Positions 43,991-57,100 of a DNA stretch of 64,000 nt are shown here, one piece after another. A program made the position numbers and the translations under genes. This stretch comes from Rhyzopertha dominica (taxonomy: Eukaryota; Arthropoda; Insecta; Coleoptera; Bostrichidae). Where the stretch lies: positions 42,465,786 through 42,529,785 of the forward strand of contig QCXZ01000041.1 in NCBI GenBank assembly GCA_025024175.1, written 5' to 3'. Within the stretch, counting starts at the first letter, position 1. The number at the start of each line of letters is the position of its first letter. Under the pieces are notes generated by a model. The model did not search any database, had not been told where the DNA came from, and saw only the letters and a program-made list of their open reading frames with translations.

Positions 43991-44689
43991 ATCCACAACA
44001 TTGGCAAAATAGTAATTTATAAAAAGGACAATTGGATAAAAAAGTCACAAGGACATTTTGATAAAAAAAAAAGACGGTCCTCGTTAAAAAGGGCGGGTGG
44101 CAACCCTAGATACAATTGCAGGAAGCTGCAATTCTGATTAATAGGAACAATGTACTGAACCAGAAATGATGATGCTGGAAGCTTACTTATGCGTCACCTT
44201 TGAGTGGTATTTCCTCGCTAGGTATTGATTTTATTTGTGCAAGTCTGCACCATAAATTAATAAAGGTCACGGAGCATCGCTGGCTGGCAGAGTAGCCAGC
44301 TTGTGCAACAAATTAATAGAGATTTATTGTAGTACCGAAGCCACTCCGCTGTGCAATTAGCTGCAACAACTGGGGCAAGTTGGTTTTAATGTCCCAGCAA
44401 GATTAATTGCTGCGAGGTACCCAGGGATACACCTACAAAGTACGGCGTTAAGCTTCAACGAGGAAAAATTGGTTTGAAACAGTAGAAACGTCCAATTTTC
44501 CGTTTTACATGACACATCGCATTTAGAGATAAACCGCAAGATTTTGGAATTTTTAAAAGGAAAAATGAATAACTGTCGTCCTGGGACTTCTGCAGAAGTG
44601 TTTTTGCAACTGTCGGCATAAGATATAGATATTAATTTTTAACTAGTGAAGCAGGCTATAAGAAAAGATTTTAGCTTTGGCCGAGAAGA
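43991..44689. other. Unassigned; GC-richer block at 44,090-44,530
   Basis: No coding or transposon signal. It has repeated TTAAT/ATTAA words (TGATTAATAGG, AAATTAATAAAGG, AAATTAATAGAG, AAGATTAATTGC) within GC-richer sequence, as in homeodomain-bound enhancers. Regulatory status is an inference. Confidence 0.25.
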
Positions 44690-45145
44690 ATTAATTAATG
44701 ATTTTATTTATCTATTCCATTAAGCACGAATTGAGTCTGGACAAACGACCCAAGAAATCGTAAAACTGCGTTCAGAAATCTGGTCGAAAGTAACTTATAA
44801 TAAAAAGGCCAGAAAATGCGAAGGATTTGTAGGCAAAGGATCGGGAAATAGTAACAACAATCTACAGGGAGTACACAGAAACAATTATGGTTATGTGACT
44901 CTCACGCCAAAGAAGGCACAACTGCTGAAGATGTTAAAGACTTTTTGGCATCTGAGATGCAAGACCACATCTTTATTTGTGAAAAACTCGAATCATCTAG
45001 GACTAAATTCCCGGCGTTTAAAATAGGGGCACCATGGGAACTTAAGGACACTCGCGAAAAACCGGAATTATGACCACAAAACGTCAAAGTGAGTAGGTAC
45101 AACTTTCCTTTTCTCCGGGGGAGCAAGAAATTAACTGAAACCTAG
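44690..45145 (+). pseudogene. LINE ORF1 (gag-like) 3' part
   Basis: The plus-strand pieces LQGVHR and VGKGSGNSNNNLQ lead into EGTTAEDVKDFLASEMQ, TKFPAFKIGAPWELKD and, after an in-frame TGA, VKVSRYNFPFLRG, ending at TAG 45,143-45,145. This is the C-terminal RNA-binding half of the ORF1 proteins of CR1/Jockey-type LINEs. The N-terminal half is too decayed to follow. Confidence 0.5.
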
Positions 45146-45149
45146 TGTT

Positions 45150-45947
45150 TCATCACAGCAACGAAAATTTCAGTATCACTAGTGTTGAACACAAGGATGA
45201 GACTTTCGACAATAATATTTTATTACATATTAATATTCAGTCTCAAAAAAATAAAGTTTACCAACTGCTTCATGAGATCAAAGACTTCAACCATTTAAAA
45301 ATAATTTGTATAAGTGAACATTGGTTGAAAGCCAATGAAGTTAAATATTGCATATAACATATTTTGTGTAACTTTACTTTCCCACGGGAGAACTTGTATA
45401 TTTGTTCATAATTCAATAAGATACGCAGAAGTTATAGATATAAAAAAATTATCACAAGAACGTATGTGTGCCGCGGTTGTCATTAATAATCTCAATACGG
45501 TAACTTTAACTATCTACCAGCCTCCCATCGCGAACAATTTTTCCGAATTTTTATCTATCCTAGAATCTGCTCTGCAGAAGGCTGTCACAATCAATTCTGG
45601 AATTACACAAGTCATTGTAGCGGGTGATTTTAATGTAAACTTCGCCAGCGACAATTTCTTCAGATCGAGGCTCCTGAACACGTTTGCAACCTTCGGACTT
45701 TCACCAACAATTAATTCAGAATCCGACAGAGGTATCAGTCTCTAAAAGCAGTTGTATTGATAATATATTTGTCAATTTCGATACATGTGAAGCACAAGTA
45801 CTAAAAACCCATATCTCCGACCATTATGAGCCCAACTTCTATCTTGGTCTAATAAAAAAACTTCCAATAAGTCATAACAAAAAATTGAGGAGACGAAACT
45901 TCTCTGATAATAATATACAGATATCGCATTTCTGTTGCTTTTGTTAG
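45150..45947 (+). pseudogene. LINE ORF2 endonuclease domain, RT missing
   Basis: Reads LLHINIQSQKNKVYQLLHEI..., IICISEHWLKANEV (first catalytic block, 45,300-45,345), then after a frameshift VIVAGDFNVNFASD (45,612-45,653), then after another IDNIFVNFD and THISDHYEP (45,755-45,835). These are the E, D-x-N and S-D-H blocks of the apurinic-like endonuclease of Jockey/CR1-type LINEs, followed by a stop at 45,945. It directly follows ORF1. The element lacks its 3' part, the reverse of the usual 5' truncation, so it was cut by later deletion or is a chimera. Confidence 0.65.
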
Positions 45948-46132
45948 GTAAAATTACTTCTGAATAACAAAGCAGGAGAACAGCAACTTGTTAATAGCGT
46001 TTTTCTTGGTTTTTAATAAAGACAAAGTGGATGGTAATATAGGTCCTGCCTCTAATACTTCATATATACAAATTTGTTATACACAAAGCGGAAGCGTGTG
46101 AAACAGACATTTTTTTAATATAATATCATATA

Positions 46133-46427
46133 CAAGGGGTTCCAATTTTCAGGCAGTATGGATACAATTATTTTTTATAGAACGCCACTTACAATACACT
46201 AGGTTTACATATATTTCGTTGTTTAAATTAGTTTCTATAAAAAAGTATCATTACACCCGTCCACTTATCATGTATCAGCTATTATTACCAGTAAGACAAT
46301 CAAACCTTGAAAATTATTTCCCCGAGGATGGCTCTTTATTGTCATAATAAATTTTAACTTCTATTTATAGAGGGCGTTCACTAGCGCTGATCAACTATAA
46401 TTTTCCTATTATAAATGGACCACCCTG
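46133..46427. mobile_element. MITE with CAGGGTG-like ends
   Basis: Left end CAAGGGGTTCCA and right end TGGACCACCCTG are imperfect inverted repeats, each flanked by TA. The 295-bp interior is AT-rich and non-coding. The ends resemble those of the 376-3333 element, so a similar transposase may have moved it. Confidence 0.45.
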
Positions 46428-49400
46428 TATATTTCAAAGGGGCTAAATGTATTTCGGCATTCTCTTTCTTTTTCTCTTGGTATTATTAAAAAACGCGGTA
46501 TTTTCTCATATGTAGCATTGCAGTAATGAAACTTTGGCATAAAATTGTACAGCTATTTTTATATCCCAAAGAGCAAAAAAATCAATTAGCAAAAATTTAT
46601 TATTTTTTAACAAAGAAATACTTTATTGTTAACATCAATAAAAAAACACGAAAATACTGCTTTAGTGATATGTTCAATGCAAACGTATTTATTTGGTCTC
46701 CAAGTTTTGCACCATATTTTGTCCATATTTCTTGTAGGGTTTTGTTAAACTAAATACTAGGACATATTACAAAATATAAACGAATCTTCTCAAAACCAAA
46801 TAAATACATGTTTTCACCAAAACAAGGGTTACATATACTTCTTTTGTGTTTTTTTAAGTTTGAGATAAAATATTTTCTTATTAAAAAAAGTTAATATAAT
46901 AGTTTTGTTGATTTGTTTTTAGCTTTCTATGATACATATTTGAAACCACAAAATGATTTAGATAAATCATGCATTGCATGAAAAAGAAACAGAATAGTGA
47001 ATACATACAAAGTGTTCCATTTGAAATAATAAAGTTACAGGCACTCAAAAAAGTTCAACGTTGATTACAGTCAGTGTTCTCAAGCTGTAAATACACACGA
47101 AAAACTGTTATGGCAGGAAAGAACTATCCTTAGAACCGTTTCATTGTCTTAACACTAGCATAGGTAATTAAAATATGCAATTTTTAATAGATAAGTAATT
47201 TTGTATAGAAAGCTGATAGAAGTTTTAAAACAAAACATGTGCTTACTGTAAGTATTGTATATAAGAATATATTAAAAAAATGTCCGTTTTGCTTCGATTC
47301 GACTTGTTGCATCACAAATTTCTGTATTGTAAATATCGAAGCACTTACAGTCACACCGAATAATTAGAAGAAATATCACGTTCTGGATATGCAAATGAGG
47401 ATTTTTGAACTTAATAATCACCTAAAGTGAATGTGGTAGAATAGTCAAAAGAACTAGCCGAGTTTGTGAAGAAAAATATCCAGATCGCACAAGACCAAGT
47501 AGGCAATAATTGCACTGGGCCGTTTTTAACGAAAACCCCCAAAGACAAACCAGTGGTCGACAATGTAGGTAGGAAATAACAGCTGTAGCATACTATAATG
47601 CATATGCAAGCCAAGAAAGAGAAGGTGTATTTAAAAAGAGTATACATAAAGTTCTGTAGAAGAACAAATGCCACAATTTGTTCTACATCTCAATAAAGCC
47701 GACTGTGAAACAAGAAATGTGAAAGTTTTTTAACAAGAAAATGATGTTTTTAGTATACAATAAGCGGGATAGTTGGACAGACAAAGCAAAGTTTGGAAAA
47801 AATGTTTCCTTTAACAAAAACAAGCGGTTTTTAGTTCGACGCATGCGTGCTATTAAAAATAATAGGATACTTGTAATTGCACTACACATTTAAAAGGAAA
47901 ATTTTGATAGCAAAAGACACATTTAAATTTTATGAAAAGTTAGAAGTGCTAGATTGCATATTCTACCAGAACTTGAAGCCTGTAAAGCAATGCTCGGTAC
48001 CAAACGGATGTACACATACTTAATGCAAATCGAGCTGTTTGAAAAGTTGTAAAAGAAAAATATTCTCTGATCGATATAACACGCCTTAAAGATTTCATTT
48101 GTGGGGTATGTTATCATCTCTAGAGCATATATAAAATACACACTAAAAACAAGATTTATTTCTGACACCAGGGCAGCTTCTGTAAGTCAAAAGCTCCGTA
48201 AACACTACAAACTGAAGTACACAGTTTACACCCGCTTTGGACATAAACCGAATTAAATAACGTACAGGACCGATTCCGCAATCAGTTTATATACACATAT
48301 TGAAAATACAGGAACCTTTATAATGCAATGGTCCCATTGTAATGGTAGTTCGTCAACAATATACTCCTGGTAACAACAAAAGATTGATAAAGATGACGAT
48401 GCCTTTTCATCTGACTGAAAAACTAAACGAAACCCCAACAATAATAAAGGTCTCATTATTGTATAAAGGAGTTTACAATTGTGGCATTTTGTTACATTTT
48501 TTATCAAAAACCTGTACATGTACACTGGTAATATCGCGATCCCCATGATTATAAACTTTAAACGACACAGTACCTGTTCGTAAAATACCACATCGCAATT
48601 AGAATTATCTCAAAATATTTGAAATTGTTAATTACCTATTTTAAGGTCAACATGCATCTCGGCAATAGTCGCTACTACACACTGTATATTCCTTCAGAAC
48701 ATCCGATGCGTAATTAAAACGTAACCTTTTTTTGTTTCAACTAACCAAAAAACTTGTGATTCACTGCAGACAAAAATATTTAGGTAGTTGTTGAAGCGTT
48801 TCCTTTAAAAAATGCGCTGCAGAGTAATATTTGTACACTTGTTTCGTTTGCCGCACAATTTAACAATGGCAGGATAATAAAATAGAATAACATATTTATA
48901 TATTATTGCAATAAATATTAAAGTATTTGAATAAGTTGGCAGACCAATGAAGTAGCTCAGACTAAACATTTGATGTAGGTATTCCTAAAATATAGTTTAC
49001 ATTTTTCTTGAGCAGGTACCTAATTAACAGTGGAATCTGTAGTGTACTACTTATGTAATACACATAATTATATCTACGTAATGATGTCATATTAATCAAT
49101 ATTTTTTTATCGGGAAAAGATTGCAGAATTGCAGGTAATCGCGGGGCATTTTTTACAGTTTGTGTAATTTGCTCCAATCTAAATTATATACATTATTTGC
49201 CTACTAGATAGGTAAGTAGATAATTACAATATGATATAAGCTACCACCTGCATGATGAACTGAGTGAAAAATAACTCTCCAAATACTAGCATTCTCCCAC
49301 AATTTAAAATGTACCAAACTTCAACACAATTAATGCAAAAATTGTATAAATTATAACAAGAAAAATTTTTTGAGGTTAGTTTAAAGAATTTGTCTAACTT

Positions 49401-50589
49401 ACCGAAGATGTGCTTCATTCACAAACACTGTTCTATGCCACTACTAATGTGGATGTTATTTACATTTATTTAAGCACCATTTGCAGGCGGCGGGTTATTG
49501 TAAACAAATAACCGCAGACACCTACACACGAAATACCATTGGACTTGTGAAAAACTGACACCTGTAATGCTATATTCCCCTAGACTTAATGTGCTGGGAA
49601 TGTGCCATTTAAAAACATTATCCTGTATTTCAAAATCTCAAACTGAAGATTGTCAGTCTGCTCGTTTTAAAATACAGCATTCACGCTTCATCCAATTATG
49701 TTTTTAAATTAAACAAAACAAATGATAATTTCACCAGCGCCACTAAATGTTCACTAGTGTAACTACAACGCCGGGTTGCACGTGTAAGAGAACTGCTTTA
49801 CCGAGTAAATACGCAGCGGTTTATACACAGGTTAAAGTATACTGATTTCAAATTAAAATAAACATTAGACAAATATTAATGTTATTTTCCTTTATTTGCA
49901 CAAATGAGAGTGAACAATGACTGCTTAACATTTAAATGACCTCACTAAAGGTTGGACCTTGAACTAGACATTTGAGTATGGAATTTTCATGGCACTCATT
50001 AAGGCGGTGTTTTAGGTAAGTAACCTGCTGTGACTTCTGCAAGCCTAATAGCTGCGCGTTGTTCGTTCCTGACCAGTTTAATGAAGTGAAAATCGCGGAT
50101 CTCGGTTTGTTGAGTGGGATAATATGATAAAAAAAACAACACCTTGGTTTGCTTGTTAACTAACATTGATGTGTACAAATTTTCTTGTCGCATGTAGCAA
50201 TACAGATATGTTAACAATTTCTGCATTTGTTTTTGGCCTTAAAAGTTACCATAATTTTGAACCGAAATGATTTCATTTTCTGAATGCTTGAAAGCCTGTT
50301 GGTTTAGGATTGTTTTGCTCGACAAATTACTATTATATGCAAATTTAACGTCAACATACTATAGTTAACAGCAACGTCAAATTTGAAATGTCATTGTGAA
50401 TCAACATTTTTTGGGTAACGGCAGATTAGTGCCAATGATGTTAAATATGGTACACAAAATTTAGGAGCGTCATCTAGACCGAAGGGGACATGAAGGGCAG
50501 TGGACATCCGTTACCAGTGATACTGGTCGTTAGCAAATAACTACAAGGGCAGTGGCAGAATCCCCTGGCCTGACTATGAAGAAATCAAA
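46428..50589. other. Four kb without recognised genes
   Basis: AT-rich throughout, with short frames on both strands (for example 46,526-46,753 plus; 47,411-47,674, 48,253-48,591 and 49,999-50,226 minus). None has a recognised domain. Short hairpins occur, for example GCGGGTTATTGT...AATAACCGC at 49,490-49,514. Nothing supported as a gene. Confidence 0.35.
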
Positions 50590-51450
50590 ATAAAATGATG
50601 TTTTTTATCATTTTTCAATATAACCTCCTTTATCTTCATATTTATTATATCTTTTGATTAATAACTCATAAAGATATTCTTTTGGTTGTGTTCAGCACAT
50701 TTTCATCATTAAAACGTCGAGCCCAAAAGCTTTTCTTCAAATAAGTAATAGTATAAGGGGGATGATGTATTTGATGAAATCTAAGTTCAGTCGCCGTATC
50801 AATTGGTGCATTGTCGTGCAGCAAATACATGCCTCTGGTTTCTCTTTTTTCGTGTATATTGGCTTGCACTCTATGCGGCGAAGGTTCTTTAAAGTCTATC
50901 CAAAGAATCCCTCTTACAATCCCAAAAGATCGTAGCTATCAACTTTTTAGTTATTGACAAACTATGAATTTTCATCTGTTACAATTTTCTCTAACACAAC
51001 CTTTGGAACTGGTTCATAGAGCAGTAAAACAGATAATGCACATTCAACACGTTTGTGCTGAACAGCTGAAACATGTTATAGTACCCATGTTGCCCTTTTT
51101 TCATTCTCAAATGGTCGTGTTGAATCTTGCAAACATTTGCATCAGAAAGGTCCGATATTTCTGATACTTCTTTCACTTTCAAAGTAGCTCTTCTACAAGA
51201 GTAATCTTTTCCACCATTATAACTTCTACTGACCGACCAGTTCTTGAGTCATCTTTAAGACTGTTCTGCCCCATGTGAAAGCGCTTTGCCCATCCTTTTA
51301 CCAGCAAATAGGAAGAAGAACTTCCGCCATACACTCCATCCAACCTTTATTTGATCACTTGAGAATTTATGAAATATTTGCAGCTTGATATTCGATTTGC
51401 ATCACTTGAAGCATTTTACCAGTTACATGGCGCTTAAGATCATGGATCTG
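50590..51450 (-). pseudogene. Decayed mariner transposase, minus strand
   Basis: From about 51,370 downward: YGGSSSSYLLVKGWAKRF, HMGQNSLKDDSRTGRSVEVI (the DNA-binding region of mariner transposases), then after several stops LLHDNAPIDTATEL (second catalytic block), HHPPY, LKKSFWARRFNDEN and a C-terminus LYELLIKRYNKYEDKGGYIE ending near 50,590. Much of the middle is lost. The third catalytic Asp block is shortened (HHPPYTITYLKK). Confidence 0.6.
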
Positions 51451-51769
51451 TCAGATCGATGATTAAGATGCTCTCAGTTGAAAACTATTTGACATATAGC
51501 ATTTTCCCAAAGCATGCTAATATAAATATATGTACCTATNAAAAGCCTAATACTTTGACCTGTGAAAAATTTAAAAATTTGGATCTCTATCAGGCTGGGA
51601 ATGTTTGGTGTTCACCTCGTAGCAAGTCAATCTTGTTCAAACAACAAAAAGCCTATCTGTTGGTGTTGACAGTAATGTATAATTTGAAGAAGATAGGAAA
51701 GTCACCAAATTTACCCACATTGGTACCAAACCAATTGAGCAAAACCTAGTAAAATAAAAAGGTGAACAA

Positions 51770-52240
51770 TTTTAAAACTAAGCTTCACACCTTCAAGCGA
51801 GGTTTAGGATCCTTACTGCGATGAGAGGTGAATTTTCTTCAACAATTGCAAAGCCAAAATTTTATCAAAATAGGGTTTTGGTTAGTTTTCGTGAGTGTAA
51901 CTGTATGATAGGCCACTGGGAATTTTATTTCATGGTCAAACTTACTATTGCTGCCAGTTGTCAGCAACTCAACAAAGTTCAATGTGAACTTATTAGATGC
52001 AGCTTTGATAGTCATCGAATTTTACCCTCAAGATAACACCAGATCACATACTACACAAGTGTGTGCTTATAAAGATCGAAGAATCGTGCTGGGAGAAAAT
52101 TATTCACCATATAGTCCAGATACTACTATTAACGACTACAATCTGTTCCTCAGATTCAAACAGAACTCCAAGACGTCAAGTCGAAGGCGACAAAATTTTA
52201 CATGTATAGAATTTTTTTAATTCGTGACTAGTGGAAAAAG
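51770..52240 (+). pseudogene. Decayed mariner transposase, plus strand
   Basis: Plus-strand pieces RVLVSFRECNCMIGHWEF, LTIAASCQQLNKVQCELI (51,870-51,990), then after a frame change FYPQDNTRSHTTQ (second catalytic block) and SPYSPDTTINDYNLFLRFKQN (third block, 52,105-52,165). It lies tail-out next to the minus-strand mariner at 50,590-51,450, from which it differs in sequence. The flanking frame 51,459-51,749 is unassigned. Confidence 0.5.
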
Positions 52241-52374
52241 ATCTTTGAGAGTGATGGCAATTATCTTGCAGTGGTATTCTCTCACATTCATTTTGATTTG
52301 AAGTTTGTAATGCAGTTGTCTACACAAATCTGTATATTTTCTTGTAGTTCTTGTGAGTAAAATGGTAGGACTAG

Positions 52375-52810
52375 TCTTAAGGCTGGGATCCTGGAGAGAG
52401 AAGAAGGATCTACCTGAGATAATGACAGAAAGAGAACCACAATTATTTTACAAAACAGGACCACTCCACAATTACTACACCGATATTTTTGAAAATTGTC
52501 TCATTTCAAAGCTCTTGATCGATATTTTCACGTAAGCTATTTTTTTTGTGCAAACGAGTGATGCAATAACCAAAATTCATAAAAGTGTAGGCTAAAAATA
52601 ATCTGGAAGGTAGATTTCGCAATTATTTTAGTAAAAAATATTAAGCATATTTGTTTGAGGAATATCTTAGGCTCTAGCTTAAGCATTCACTTATCCCTAA
52701 ATACTCAGTAGTTTTTAGGTGGCGTTGTTTTGTAAAAGTAGGTTGTACTCTTTCTATCGTTAGCTCAAATATATCTTTATCTCTCTCCAGGATCCCAACC
52801 TTAATCCAAA
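52375..52810. repeat. Candidate MITE with inverted ends
   Basis: CTTAAGGCTGGGATCCTGGAGAGAGA (52,378-52,403) is matched in inverted orientation by TCTCTCTCCAGGATCCCAACCTTAA (52,782-52,804). About 380 bp of AT-rich non-coding DNA separates them. A target duplication was not found. Confidence 0.4.
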
Positions 52811-54119
52811 ATATTCAAATAGATTTACAAAGTCCTTTTGTTGATTATTTCTTTAATTCAAAATATGTCACCCATATATAAAAAAGTATTTCTAACATAT
52901 TAGTAAGCATACCATCTCATATAAGATGTTCATAAAACTAGTAACATTACAATTAGAGGGTGAACAATAGACATAAATCATAATTATGTTTATTTCTTCA
53001 ATCTCACAATGGAACTCCTGGGATAGTTCCTCAAGCTTATTGATTCCTCGTTTTCATTGTTTCCCTAATATGTATAAATTCATGTGTTGATCTTGTGAAA
53101 ATACTTTGCAGAGCATATCCTTCAATATTACAATATTCTTGTGAGATTGACATGTGACCATGTTTCACATAGACAGGGAATATCAATCTCCTCNTCTGAT
53201 AAAATTATCTGAGTTTCATCAATTTTANTTTGAAAGCTTCTAATATTTTAAAATAGTGTCAGTAATCTTAAATTGGTTCTTGGAGGGAGTGCCTTTCACA
53301 AAAAAATAAAGCTTGTCCAACTGATATCGTTTGGTCAGAATTCTGGTTTGCAGACATCCTCCTTAAGTGAAGGATCAACTAAAACCATGAAACAGTGGTT
53401 ATCCTTTTATTGTTTTAGTGTGGGGTAATAGTTTAACCACAAATTCCATTGTTAGTCGTCCTGTTTTCTGTGCAAGATAGACAGTCCATGACTATAACTA
53501 TCTCGTAAGTCCCATGTTCTTTAGCATGCGATATGTGTAGCCAAATCTTTTTGTTCTTGGCCGCAAAACCCTCCTCTTTAACTTCCCTCATTACAATGTT
53601 TTACCTTCATTTTGTTTAGTCTTTGAACGCTTTTTCTGGGGCATTTTTTGCTTCATCTTTATTTTGGTAACTAATGTGAATGTTGAGTATTCATTAATTT
53701 TTTCTGCATCTACCCTAGTTTTGGTAGTCCATTGAGCTCTTCTAGCATAACTTTTATTTATGGTGTGGTATTGCTTTCTCGATTTGAATCTTCATTGTGG
53801 GTTAGACTAGAATCTGAATAATATTGAATACCTTAATATTCTACTCAAATAAATTGAAACTATAGCACTATGTTTAAAACCAGAAACTAAGCACGTTAAA
53901 ATTGTCAATGAAAATAATTGCTCAAGTCAATTTGTGAAAAATAATATATTTTTAGCTTATGACTACGGAATGGCATCTACACAATTTACAATGCTTCAAG
54001 TATACGATTATTAACAATATAAAAAATGGCAGTATAAAAATTCACAAAGCTGACTTCATTCAATAAATTAGCACATTCACTATATACACATGTATTTACA
54101 CGATCTTATATTCTATTTC
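52811..54119. other. Downstream flank of the ubinuclein gene
   Basis: Probably includes the 3' untranslated region of the minus-strand gene. The minus strand has AATAAA-type signals (for example near 53,755). The minus-strand stretch 53,830-53,400 reads in fragments with clusters of Lys and Arg and may be an old coding relic, but I cannot name it. N bases at 53,194 and 53,228. Confidence 0.3.
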
Positions 54120-54154
54120 TCACTGCTTTTGATGTGGTTTCGCTTTTTGCATCG
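54120..54154 (-). CDS. UBN1: Ubinuclein terminal exon, coding part
   Basis: 35 nt of coding sequence after acceptor TTTTTTTCAG. Encodes MQKAKPHQKQ and the stop TGA (54,120-54,122). Confidence 0.65.
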
Positions 54155-57100
54155 CTGAAAAAAAAATAAGTGTTACATTGAAAGTTAAAATACCAAGTAG
54201 AGAGCTACAGGCAGAAGTGGTAAAGGGGGTGCAAGGTGATAGAGCAACATATATGCATAAATGATGGTGCTGCATAAGAAATAAAAAAAATAAAGTAATC
54301 TACATCTATAGTGGAGATTAATAGTAAAGCTAAATTCTACATAAAACCTTAAACCAGCACACCCCATACCTTGTCTCGAATATCCATATTCTGATAATAT
54401 ATTGCTGAACATGTCATCTAATAAGTTACCATACGGACCTGGCAATTCAAAAATAGTTTAAAAATAAGCATATACCACTTGTACTGTTATTTACCTGGAG
54501 GTAATGGTATGGAGTTTTTAAGTTTATTCTGCTGATCATGATTATTGTTGATGAGCTGAAATTAAGATCAATGTCTATAAAGATTAACTGGTTGTAGTTG
54601 AATGAAAAAACAAAAATGGTTTAACAATATGAGTACACAAGCACAGTTTAGAACCATATAGAGAATTTAAGATATGCACTGTTAGTCAAAGAAGCCATAG
54701 AATAAACATTTTTGTAAAGACTAATAAGTTTACATTTAAAATGCACATAATAACTTGCCTTAGTGAATTCTGTGTAATAGAAACATCAAAAGATATGACT
54801 GTGCCAAAGAAAAAGAAAGAAAATAATGACACCGGTACAATTCAAATAAATTGTTGCTATTTTATGCTGCCTACAAATGAATAAACATTTCCAACACAAA
54901 ATTAGTGTTTGTCAAGTAGCATTAGCATTTTAATTAGGTTTACTTAATTACAGTATGACTGAAAAAATGTTATATAAGTACATTAAGAATTGCAATCCCT
55001 TCCATTTGGCTGCCGTCTTGAAATAAGGACAATTTTCTTAATGATATTTCTATAATCAATAAATCATAATTTTTGGGGCAGAACTAAATTGTCAATAATT
55101 GTCATTTTAAACTTAAAAAAAAATTTAGAGCTTCTTAGTCCATCACCTAATTAGTTTTTAAATTCTCGATATTTTACAGGTGTTACAACGAAGACCAAGC
55201 AAAGGTTTAACTTATTGTTATATATTTGATAGTTTTTTTTTTTTTAATTCGTTTGTATGTTTAACAGGTCATAGTGCAAATGATGGAAAGTGACAACAAA
55301 TTAGTTTCAAAAGACCGTCTACAAAAAGACCACGGAAATATTTTTTTGAACGTTGAAAATACAAAAGTTACAGCATCTCAAATATGCTTTGATGAATTCT
55401 CGTTATTTACAGTTTTCAACTTGTTTATAATTTTACATCAGAAAGGTTGTTGACTACTCAATTCTTTACGAAATATGGCTAAGAAACTATGGTGTAGCAG
55501 ATGCATTTTCACAGGGTAGCACGCCTACGCACATATGAGAACCGCAAGCAGCAGCTATGCTAGGGTTGTTCGAGCATTATGCCTGTTTCTGTAAGCGTAT
55601 ACAGTTCATATCGATTAATTAGCATTTACATGTAAATTAAAGATAGTTCTCCAGTTGAAATCACAGATAGTAATGACCAAGTGGTATTTAATTATGAGTT
55701 CACGCAAAAGTATGTTTCTTAACAAGTTCTATAGTCTGAAAATAAAGTGTTGCAACTGACAACCGTACAGACCAAATATTTTTAAGAAGCTTTGCTTCCA
55801 AAATGGCGGCCAAATGGAGAGTTTTACAGTCTTTGACTCTGAGTTTTATAGTCATAACTATTCCCTAAAACATTAAAAGTATAAATTACTGACTACCCAA
55901 AATGTCCAGCAAACTTACCATCTGACTGGACTATATGCAGAAGTTTAACAAAAGGTTGTTGAAGTATTAAATTGCAATGGTTCTATGAAGTTCTAATTCA
56001 ACAGTGTATGAAATGGCCCCAGGAACTATTGAAAACAAATTTGTGCTTAATTATATTGTCCTGCATAGCAAGAATAGTAAAATTGCCATTTTTAATATTT
56101 AGTTTATTTCAAACCGCAGCCAAGAAAAGTTGGTGATGCCTGAATTTTATTAAATGACAATAAAGAAAAAACGAACTGTTGGATAAGAAGTTACATTCTA
56201 ACCATTTAAATTTCCCTCATGTACAAGAAGCTTCAAAATAAGGCAGGAAAACAAAAGAGAAATATAATCATTATAATAGATTTTGGTATTTCAAATTCCT
56301 AATGACAGTGTCTGCAATACATTCAAATACTTTTGGCCCACCACATATATAAGACAAATCTAAATTTTGTGAGATACATTTGTGCTTGAGAACTTTTACT
56401 ATGCATTACCAGAGTATTTTTTGGAGATTTAATAAAAAGTGTAAAAAAACTTGTACAGGCAGCACGAAAGCACAATAATAATTTAACAACTAATAAATTG
56501 CAATGTAGTCAAAAATCTATTTCAATAAATTGCAATGCAATCAAAAATCTATTTCAAGTAAAAAGTAAAAATACTTCTTTAGCCTAAAATTGAATTTTCA
56601 TAAACCAACAACTTACCTGTGATTGTTTATCATTTACCGAATGACTTGAAGTGCTACTGTTGCTTATATGAGGATACTTCACACTAGAAACAAAAAAAGA
56701 AAACATAAAACAAAAAGAACGAAAACGGAACTGTTGTTACTGGCACCTATCGTAACCCTTGGAGGTGGCAGCCACCGGCTGCCCCACTGTGCTCTTTGGC
56801 ATCGCCTCGCCCATCAGCTGTTTCTGAAAAATATCCTGGAAACCGACACTAAAATCGCCCTTCGAGTAATCCGCTTTCGACGACGCCGGCATTGAAACAC
56901 TTCCGCACGGACTGTGCTGTTTCGGAGCGTAACTTTTATTGAACGCGATCACAGACACGGGTGAGCTGGTTGTAGCACTTTCCGATTTGATGGGTGACGA
57001 CATTTTCTGGAGATTTTTTAAGCCCTCCATTACCATCTGTATGTCGTCACCCTCAGAAGTAGTCCTCACTTTTGTGTAATCTGCATTCGAAGTACACACA

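Noticed and set aside
46428..50589. Genes encoded by 60-112-residue frames
   Set aside because: No domain, no splice-consistent neighbours and AT-driven composition; frames of this size are expected by chance.
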